NCBI GenBank assembly: GCA_003243425.1
Contig: QFQP01000033.1
Span: forward strand, 20,812-84,811
DNA: 64,000 bases
DNA from: Archangium gephyra
GTDB lineage: Bacteria; Myxococcota; Myxococcia; Myxococcales; Myxococcaceae
Direction: 5' to 3'
The position numbers were made by a program, and so were the translations under genes. The notes beneath the pieces were generated by a model. It did not search any database, was not told the DNA's origin, and was given only the letters and a program-made list of their open reading frames with translations. Shown here one piece after another: positions 57,798 to 64,000 of the stretch (position 1 is the stretch's first letter; each line of letters opens with the position of its first letter).

Positions 57798-60700
57798 CCC
57801 GCCTTCGTCGCGCGGCGCGTGGAGACGCTGGGCATCAACGACAACTCGTGGAGCACCAGCTCGAGCTTCTCGGGGTCGATGGGCTTGGTGAGGTACGCGT
57901 CCATCCCCACGGCCAGGCAGACCTCTTCGTCGCCCTTCATGGCGCTGGCGGTGAGCGCGATGATGGGCACGCCGCCCCGGCCGCACTCGAACTCCGCCAT
58001 GCGAATGCGGCGCGTCGCTTCGAGGCCGTCGAGCTCCGGCATGTGCATGTCCATCAACACCGCGTCCCACTCGCCGCGCTCGGCGGCATCGACCGCGAGC
58101 GCGCCGTTCACCACGTGGACCACCTGGTGCCCCAGCTTCTCGCAGAGCCGTTGCGCCAGGCGCGCGTTGATGGCGTTGTCTTCGGCGAGCAGCAGCTTGA
58201 GCGAGCGTCGCGGAACACGGTCGGTGTTGTTGGTGAGCGCCGGGGCCGCGTCACCACGTTCGAGCTGGTGGATGGCGTGACGGAGCTCGACGTCGGAAGC
58301 CGGGCGCGACAACACGCGGCGAATGCCGGCCGCAGCCACCGCCTCGGCCGCGGGGCGCGAGGTGGTGCGCGTCAGCAGCAGCCGCGGCAGCCTCGCCAGT
58401 GACTCTTCCTGTTGCAGCGCTTCGGAGAGCTCGAGGCCGGTGGTCTGCTCGAGCTCCTGTTCGATGACCAGAATCGAGGGCGCCTCACGTGCGAGGAGCC
58501 GCCGCACCGCCGAGCGGCTGTCGGAGCGCGCGACCTCGAAGCCGAGCTGCCGCAGCTGCCGTTCGACCGCGCGCCCCGACACGTCGTGGTCGGACACCAG
58601 CATCGCCGTGCCCCGATGCAGCGCCATGGTGCGCCGCTCGGCGCCTTCCACGGGCACCAGCGGCAGCGTGACGGTGAAGCGGCTGCCCTGACCTTCGGTG
58701 CTCTGCACGTCGATGGCGCCGCCCATGCGCTTGACGAGTTGCAGCGTGATGGCCAGCCCGAGCCCGGTGCCTCCGAAGCGGCGGTTGGTCGAGCCGTCGG
58801 CCTGGGTGAAGGCCTCGAAGATGTGGTTCATGCGCGCGGCCGGAATGCCGATGCCGGTGTCGATGATGGAGATTTCCACGCCGCCGGCCGACGGCCTGGC
58901 TTCGACCAGCACGTGGCCACGGGGCGTGAACTTCACCGCGTTGCCGATGAGGTTGGTGGCGATCTGCCCGATGCGCACGGCGTCACCGCGGAACATGTCG
59001 GGCAGCGCGGGGTCACAGTCGACGACCAGCTCGAGGGCGCGCGAGTGCGCACGGCTCGCCTGATTGCGCGCCGCTTCCGACAGCGTGCGGCGCAGCGAGA
59101 ACGGCACGTCTTCGAGCTCGAGCTTTCCTGATTCGATCTTCGAGATGTCGAGGATGTCGTTGACGATGACGAGCAGGTTCTCGCCAGACGTGAGCACCGC
59201 GTCCATGAACTCGCGTTGCTCGGCGGTCAGCGGGGTGTCGAGCGCCAGCCGCGTCATGCCCAGAATGCCGTTGAGCGGCGTGCGGATCTCGTGGCTGGTG
59301 TTGGCGAGGAAGCGCGACTTCACGCGCGAGGCTTCCAGCGCCGCTTCCCGCGCGATGTGGTGCTCGGTCACGTCCTGGAAGGCGCCGACGATGCGCACCG
59401 GCACGCCGTCGACCCGCTCGACGTTGGCCTGGTGGCGCACGAACAGCTTCTTCCCTGTCCACGTGGTGACGGGCAACTCGAGGTCGAACGACGTGCCATC
59501 CGACAGCGCGGCGAGCGACGCGCGGCGCAGCGCGTTCAAGGCCTCCGGGTCGTAGAACCGCGGCATCTCGGTGCTGGTGGGCACGAAGTTCGGCGGCACT
59601 TCGCACAGGCGCCGCACCTCGTCGCTCCACGCCACCGCCTGCGTCGACACGTCGTAGGACCACGCGCCGATGCGCGCGATGGCGCCCGCGAGGCGCAGCT
59701 GCGCTTCACTGCGCTCGAGGCGCTCGGTGGCTTCCTTCAACTGCGTGATGTCGGTGGCGGCGGCGTACACGTACTGACCGTCGGTGGCGGCTGCGCACGA
59801 CAGCCAACGCCAGCCGCCCTTCTTGCTCTTCACGCGCACCACCGCGCCGGCCGAGCGCTCCTGCGACGAGCGCCGCGCGAACATCGGCGCCACGAGGCGG
59901 CGGTCTGAGGGGTGCAGCAACGACGCGATGTTCACGCCGAGCAGTTCCTGCGGCTCGTAGCCGAGTTGTCGCGTCCACGACGGCGACACCTCCTGAATGA
60001 TGCCGTCCATCGTGCACACGCCGGCGATGGTGTCGGCCATCGAGAACAGGCGCTCGTAACGGCTGGCGCGGGCCAGCGCGCGTTCACGCTCGTGTCGCGA
60101 CTCGACCTCTGCGGTGATGTCGCGCGCCACGCCGCGAATCAGGCGGGGCCGGCCATCGTCGTCGCGCACCAGCTGACACGATGTCCTCGTCCACATGACG
60201 CGGCCGTCGAGCTTCTTCACCTCCGACGACCACGCAGACTCACCGGTCTCGATGAGGTCTCGCAGGCGGCTGTTGCCGATGAACTCCGCCTCGAGGTTCA
60301 GCTGCGGCGAGCCGTCGGCCGACGCGAGCGTGCACGGCTCGAAGGGGCCACCCACGAGCATGTGGAACTCGCGCGACCACGTCAGCTTGTTGGTGCGCAG
60401 GCACAGCTCCCAGGTACCCATCTGCGCGATGCGCAGCGCTTCTTCGAGCGACTTCTTGTGCTCGTCGAGCCGGCGCTGTTGTTCGAAGTGGTCGAGCGTC
60501 GAGCAGGTGAGCGTCGCCAGCTGTGAGAGCGACACCCGCGTCTCGGGCTTGAGCTGAAGCGGCTGGCTGCCGAGTGCGATGAGGATGCCCGGTCGCGTGT
60601 TTCCGAGGTCGAGCGCGGTCGCGAAGAGGTGCTGATGGCCATACGCAGCCAGCACGCGCTCCAGCTCGTCGCCCTGCGGCGAAATGGCCTGCGCGTAGTC

Positions 60701-61288
60701 GAACGTGGGCCCCGACAGCACGGCGAGCAGCGCGCTCCCCGGGGAGCTCACCCTCACGGTCACGCGACGGAGCGGCAGCGACAGGCGCCAGCCACAGTCG
60801 GCGCGCCGAAGCAGCGCCGCGTCTTCCACGCCGAGCACGCGACGCACCGCATGAGCCGCCAGTTGTTCCACTTCGGTTTCACCGGTGGCCTGCAGCAGCC
60901 ACGTGACGAACTCCGAAAAGTCGAGCGCCGTCGCCGCGAGCTGTTGAACCTCGGTCACCCGCTCCTTCGAGGCGTCGAGCGTCTGCTGCGTGGCCCGCGC
61001 CCATGCCACGAGCGGAACGATGGCGGTCAGCGCGTCGGTGCTCGCAGGTACGCAACCGCCCACCAGCCAGCCGAGCAGGTGGCCTTCCCAGCGCACCGCC
61101 TCGCGCCAGGGAGTCGCTGGATCACCAGCTGGGTCAGACCGACCCGCGGTGACGGGTTCAAAGTCGAGGTCGGCGACGCCCAGAAGCCCCCGGAATCGTT
61201 CGAGCGCGAGCGGCCACCGGTCTGGCGTCGCCAGGAGATGGCACAGGTCGGCGATGTCTGCGGGAACCATCTCGTTCACGCATCGCAA
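57794..61288 (-). CDS. GAF/PAS hybrid histidine kinase with two receivers
   Basis: 1164 residues (an ATG at 61270 is an alternative start). Order: a helical lead, a GAF-like region (about 120-270), three PAS domains (about 285-410, 425-535, 545-655), HisKA (FLANTSHEIRTPLNGILGMT), HATPase (ATNLIGNAVKFTPRG, DTGIGIPAARM, GGTGLGLAITLQLVKRMGG), receiver 1 (about 905-1030) and receiver 2 (about 1040-1150). Receiver 2 is complete (LLLAEDNAINARLAQ, VLMDMHMPELDGLEA, YLTKPID). Receiver 1 has Glu at the phosphoacceptor position (ILVIEQELEQT) and Arg for the usual Lys (VLSRPAS). There are no membrane segments, so it senses a cytoplasmic signal. Confidence 0.92.
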   Translation of the reverse strand: MRCVNEMVPADIADLCHLLATPDRWPLALERFRGLLGVADLDFEPVTAGRSDPAGDPATPWREAVRWEGHLLGWLVGGCVPASTDALTAIVPLVAWARATQQTLDASKERVTEVQQLAATALDFSEFVTWLLQATGETEVEQLAAHAVRRVLGVEDAALLRRADCGWRLSLPLRRVTVRVSSPGSALLAVLSGPTFDYAQAISPQGDELERVLAAYGHQHLFATALDLGNTRPGILIALGSQPLQLKPETRVSLSQLATLTCSTLDHFEQQRRLDEHKKSLEEALRIAQMGTWELCLRTNKLTWSREFHMLVGGPFEPCTLASADGSPQLNLEAEFIGNSRLRDLIETGESAWSSEVKKLDGRVMWTRTSCQLVRDDDGRPRLIRGVARDITAEVESRHERERALARASRYERLFSMADTIAGVCTMDGIIQEVSPSWTRQLGYEPQELLGVNIASLLHPSDRRLVAPMFARRSSQERSAGAVVRVKSKKGGWRWLSCAAATDGQYVYAAATDITQLKEATERLERSEAQLRLAGAIARIGAWSYDVSTQAVAWSDEVRRLCEVPPNFVPTSTEMPRFYDPEALNALRRASLAALSDGTSFDLELPVTTWTGKKLFVRHQANVERVDGVPVRIVGAFQDVTEHHIAREAALEASRVKSRFLANTSHEIRTPLNGILGMTRLALDTPLTAEQREFMDAVLTSGENLLVIVNDILDISKIESGKLELEDVPFSLRRTLSEAARNQASRAHSRALELVVDCDPALPDMFRGDAVRIGQIATNLIGNAVKFTPRGHVLVEARPSAGGVEISIIDTGIGIPAARMNHIFEAFTQADGSTNRRFGGTGLGLAITLQLVKRMGGAIDVQSTEGQGSRFTVTLPLVPVEGAERRTMALHRGTAMLVSDHDVSGRAVERQLRQLGFEVARSDSRSAVRRLLAREAPSILVIEQELEQTTGLELSEALQQEESLARLPRLLLTRTTSRPAAEAVAAAGIRRVLSRPASDVELRHAIHQLERGDAAPALTNNTDRVPRRSLKLLLAEDNAINARLAQRLCEKLGHQVVHVVNGALAVDAAERGEWDAVLMDMHMPELDGLEATRRIRMAEFECGRGGVPIIALTASAMKGDEEVCLAVGMDAYLTKPIDPEKLELVLHELSLMPSVSTRRATKAG

Positions 61289-61309
61289 AGACCGCGCCAG
61301 CGGTGGGCG

Positions 61310-63016
61310 TCAGAGCGTCTTGAGGAACTCGATGAGGTCGTCACGCTCACCGACGCTGAGCGGGGGAACGACATGCCCCTGATTCGAGAGGCCGGGAATC
61401 GACGTGTCGAACTTGCGGCGCGCGTCGGTCTTCCAGTGTGCGGGCACCTTGTCGCCTACCGGCAAGCCGACACACTTCGGGTCGTAGTCGACGGCGGGGT
61501 CGGCATCGTCGCCCATGTAGAAGACGGCGGTCCGGTTGGCGGGCGGGCCGAGCAATTCACACAGCGTGGGCACGCTCTGGTTGTGCAGGTACGGGTAGCG
61601 CGCCCACACGCCATCGAGCGGCGGGGGCACGTAGCCGCTCTGCACTTCGACGACCGTCTTCATCCACTTCGAGACGGTGAGCTTGTTGAGCGCGTCGGAG
61701 AACGCCGCCATGCCCTGCGCGCGCTGCGGTGAGGTGCCCACGTCCATCACCGGCGTCTGCGGGTGGTAGCGAACGCGCGTGGTCTGGGTGCCGTCGCTCC
61801 AGTTCTTCTCGTACGTCCCGTGACACGAGGCACAGGCCGAGAGGAACGTCTGCTCGCCGCGCTTCGCGGCCTCGACGTCGAGCGACGCGGCGCCGAAGAA
61901 GTCGACCCACTTCGGTGCTTCGGTGGCGAAGACCATCACCGTCAGCTCGTCGACGACGTGCCGGTTGTCTGTGAGCCACCCCTGCAGCGCGTCGAGGTCG
62001 GTGCCACGGCCAATCTCGTTCCACAGGAAGTTGGTGAAGATGGGGTTGCCGCTGACGATGGAGCCGTCCGACAACCAACGCGTCTTGTACTTCGTGGTCC
62101 ACCACACCGCGGGCTTGCTGTCGGCCACGAAGGTCTCGAGCTGGTTGGGCCGGGGGCTCAATTCGATGGTGGCATCGCGCGTGGCGTTCTCGTCGTCGGT
62201 GCGGCGCGCGAGGCTCAACGACACCTGCGCGAGCGACGTGTCGAGGCCGCGCACCTGCGGTGTCTTCGAGCCGACGGCGCCGAGGTGCTTCTGGGTGATG
62301 AGGAAGCGCTGCAATTCCTGGCGGTCGGCGCCCATCAACTTCACGAACACGTCGGCGTCGAGCAGCGGGAAGAAGCCGGCGGCTTTGTGGAAGAACTCGT
62401 TGGCCTGTTCTTTCCGGTTGGTGAGGCCGACCACGGTGCGGCCGAAGAGGTTCGCGGCGTGACAGGTCGCGCACGAGAAGGTCATCGCTTCGCCGTGCTC
62501 GGTCATCACCGTGCCCACGCCGAGCCGGTCACCGGGCTTCACCCAGTCGGGCCACGGCACGCCGGGCTGCGCTTCGGCGCTCGCGTCGCGCGTGGGAAGC
62601 CCGAGGTACTCGTACATTTCAGGCGTGGTGCCGAAGCCCAGCACGGTGCGCGCGGCGCCCTGGAGGTCCTTCGTCTTGGCGTTGGGCGTGTTGGGGTCGA
62701 GCAGCGCCTGCATCGGTCGGTTCGGCAGGAGCACGCCCGACACGTTCACCGGCCACGACAGGAAGTGCTGCAGGCCACGCGCGCGCACGTCGTTCAGCGC
62801 GGGCCCCAGGTCGTAGATGTCGCGGCGGTGACCGGCTTCCGGCAGCGTTGCGTTCGCGCTCCAGTCGGCGACGGAGCGGTCGCACAGCCCGTCTTTGTTC
62901 GTGTCGAGGCCCACTTCGCACGCGGCAGTCGCGCTCGGGCGGCAGCTGTTCTCGTCGCACGGAGGCGGAGCACAGGCCACGAGCGACAGCATCAGGAACG
63001 GCGGAAGAAGCTTCAC
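61310..63016 (-). CDS. c-type cytochrome lipoprotein, two haem sites
   Basis: 568 residues from a GTG at 63016: VKLLPPFLMLSLVACAPPPC has lipobox LVAC. Haem motifs are FSCATCHAANLFG (about 185) and FLSACASCHGTYEKNW (about 385). Near the N-terminus VGLDTNKDGLCDRS looks like a calcium loop. Between the haems lies FLWNEIGRGTDLDALQGWL, which recalls RoxA-like and large dihaem-peroxidase relatives; that assignment is tentative. A role in periplasmic or surface oxidation chemistry is likely. The frame upstream of the GTG is open but has no signal. It is divergent from the hemolysin-III gene. Confidence 0.8.
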   Translation of the reverse strand: MKLLPPFLMLSLVACAPPPCDENSCRPSATAACEVGLDTNKDGLCDRSVADWSANATLPEAGHRRDIYDLGPALNDVRARGLQHFLSWPVNVSGVLLPNRPMQALLDPNTPNAKTKDLQGAARTVLGFGTTPEMYEYLGLPTRDASAEAQPGVPWPDWVKPGDRLGVGTVMTEHGEAMTFSCATCHAANLFGRTVVGLTNRKEQANEFFHKAAGFFPLLDADVFVKLMGADRQELQRFLITQKHLGAVGSKTPQVRGLDTSLAQVSLSLARRTDDENATRDATIELSPRPNQLETFVADSKPAVWWTTKYKTRWLSDGSIVSGNPIFTNFLWNEIGRGTDLDALQGWLTDNRHVVDELTVMVFATEAPKWVDFFGAASLDVEAAKRGEQTFLSACASCHGTYEKNWSDGTQTTRVRYHPQTPVMDVGTSPQRAQGMAAFSDALNKLTVSKWMKTVVEVQSGYVPPPLDGVWARYPYLHNQSVPTLCELLGPPANRTAVFYMGDDADPAVDYDPKCVGLPVGDKVPAHWKTDARRKFDTSIPGLSNQGHVVPPLSVGERDDLIEFLKTL

Positions 63017-63080
63017 GGCGCCATGATGCCCGAATCGCTGACGGACACGTGACGTGAGACGAGCCAGAGTGCGTGCCGTC

Positions 63081-63731
63081 ATGGAATCGACGGTCAGTGT
63101 CCCGGTGAAACCGAAGCTGCGTGGTGTGTCGCACCAGGTGGCGTTCTTCGTCGCGGCTGCGTGTGGTGTGTGGTTGTTGTCGCAGGCGAAGGGCCCGTTG
63201 TTCTGGGCGTGCGTGGTGTACCTCATCACCTTGTGCGGTCAGTTCGCGGTGAGCGCCGCGTACCACCGGCCCACGTGGCAGCCGTCGGCGCGGCAGTGGT
63301 GGCGACGGTTGGACCACGCGTTCATCATGTTGCTCATCGCCGGCACGGGTACGCCGTTGGCCGTGGCGCTCCCGCCTGAATCGAGCCGCTCCTTGTTACT
63401 GGTGCTGTGGGGCGGGGCGACGCTCGGTGTGTTGCGCGCGCTGGTGTGGATCACCGCGCCAAAGTGGGTGGCCGCGTCGTTGGCTGCAGCGCTCGCGTGG
63501 TTGATGTGGCCGTACACCAGCGCGCTCGGTGCGACGCTGGGCGAAGTCACGGTGCGGTGGATCGTGTTCGGCGGCGTTCTCTACACGCTCGGAGCGGTCG
63601 CCTACGCAGCGAAGCGGCCCAACCCGTGGCCTGCGACCTTCGGGTACCACGAGGTGTTTCACGCGTTCGTGATTCTGGCGGCGGCGTGTCACTTCGTGGC
63701 GGTCGCGCGCGTGGTGCTCGGGGTGGGTTGA
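63081..63731 (+). CDS. hemolysin III/AdipoR-type membrane protein
   Basis: 216 residues from the ATG at 63081. Seven hydrophobic segments carry the family's conserved His and Asp residues: FAVSAAYHRPTW, RRLDHAFIMLLIAGTG, and YHEVFHAFVILAAACHF near the C-terminus, which together form a zinc site in this hydrolase-like fold. The cellular role of bacterial members is unclear. Its TGA and the TCA of the convergent hydrolase form TGATCA. Confidence 0.88.
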   Translation: MESTVSVPVKPKLRGVSHQVAFFVAAACGVWLLSQAKGPLFWACVVYLITLCGQFAVSAAYHRPTWQPSARQWWRRLDHAFIMLLIAGTGTPLAVALPPESSRSLLLVLWGGATLGVLRALVWITAPKWVAASLAAALAWLMWPYTSALGATLGEVTVRWIVFGGVLYTLGAVAYAAKRPNPWPATFGYHEVFHAFVILAAACHFVAVARVVLGVG

Positions 63732-64000
63732 TCAATTCACGCCGAACGCCGTCGGCTGGTTCGCCCAGTCGAGCGCGAAGCTGGCGACTTCTTCCCAGCC
63801 CTTCTCGCCGGCGATGAAGTGGTCGCGGCCTTCGAACTCGCGGAAGGCGATGACGCCGGTCCGGTACTTCTTCGCGTTCGCGCGGTTCACCGTGCTGGGC
63901 ATGATGTGGTCGAGCTGACCCGCGATGAAGAGCAGCGGCGCGCGGTCTTCATTCTTGAAGTTCACCTTCGCGGCGGCCTTCGGGTCGAAGTTGAGAATCG
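63732..64000 (-). CDS. alpha/beta hydrolase, C-terminal part, cut by window edge
   Basis: The frame is open from the right edge to the stop at 63732-63734, with only about 88 residues visible. PLLFIAGQLDHIMPSTVN has the strand-turn and acid (Asp) of the alpha/beta hydrolase triad, and FEGRDHFIAGEKGWEEVASF has the catalytic His. The nucleophile lies beyond the window. Close relatives are usually annotated as general hydrolases or haloperoxidase-like enzymes. Confidence 0.8.
   Translation of the reverse strand, partial: ILNFDPKAAAKVNFKNEDRAPLLFIAGQLDHIMPSTVNRANAKKYRTGVIAFREFEGRDHFIAGEKGWEEVASFALDWANQPTAFGVN

Overview
This is a high-G+C chromosomal window (roughly two thirds G+C by eye) that reads as a myxobacterium (Myxococcota). 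The evidence is the number of secreted Cys-rich, DAG-rich and collagen-like lipoproteins, a C-terminal Gly-Cys/helix/Arg anchor of MYXO-CTERM type at 45.9 kb, several hybrid histidine kinases, a CASTOR/POLLUX-type channel, and dense coding with many abutting stops. I found no rRNA, tRNA, CRISPR array, prophage or large insertion sequence. Both edges cut genes: an RluA-family pseudouridine synthase on the left and an alpha/beta hydrolase on the right.

Layout. 1-6 kb: RNA modification and a dihaem cytochrome c divergent from a LysR regulator across a perfect 11-bp inverted repeat, then a TerB-like protein, dCTP deaminase (dcd) and molybdopterin adenylyltransferase (mog). 6-11.5 kb: small membrane proteins, the ion channel, a Kelch protein and a lipoprotein. 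11.6-18 kb: a Coq4-like protein facing a zinc-poor alcohol-dehydrogenase-like protein, a large collagen-like lipoprotein, an MFS transporter and a pirin. 18-35 kb: a surface and secretion region with two esterases, two tandem pairs of paralogous secreted proteins, a stand-alone GyrB-like ATPase, a GNAT-like protein and a large Cys-rich lipoprotein. Three genes here are visibly broken: a calpain-type protease, a peptidoglycan-binding NlpC/P60 protein and an outer-membrane transport protein.

35.5-36.7 kb and 49.2-49.5 kb: the most distinctive structure in the window. A palindromic 304-bp element with about 59-bp terminal inverted repeats occurs twice without any length change. At the first site its right half, plus a short copy of the 3' end of a CHAD-domain gene, is amplified into a degenerate tandem array. 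The intact CHAD gene lies beside the second copy.

36.8-42 kb: an oxidative pentose-phosphate set with zwf, a fused OpcA/6-phosphogluconolactonase gene and gnd, followed by a GreA/B C-terminal-domain protein that overlaps gnd by 4 bp. 42-49 kb: more repetitive lipoproteins, DUF952, an aldo/keto reductase, an Ada-type zinc-binding protein and two relics. 49.5-52 kb: CHAD, SixA-type phosphatase and a short glutamine synthetase with a clear terminator. 52-61 kb: a signalling block with a membrane hybrid kinase, a class III cyclase with N-terminal SRPBCC-like and DUF5939-like parts, a small helical protein, a lipoprotein and a 1164-residue hybrid kinase. 61-64 kb: a c-type cytochrome lipoprotein, a hemolysin-III-type membrane protein and the cut hydrolase.

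Functional names rest on motifs read by eye, and no database search was possible. Start codons were chosen from signal peptides, ribosome-binding sites and gene overlaps, and several are GTG. Single-base lesions could be assembly errors and are flagged as such.
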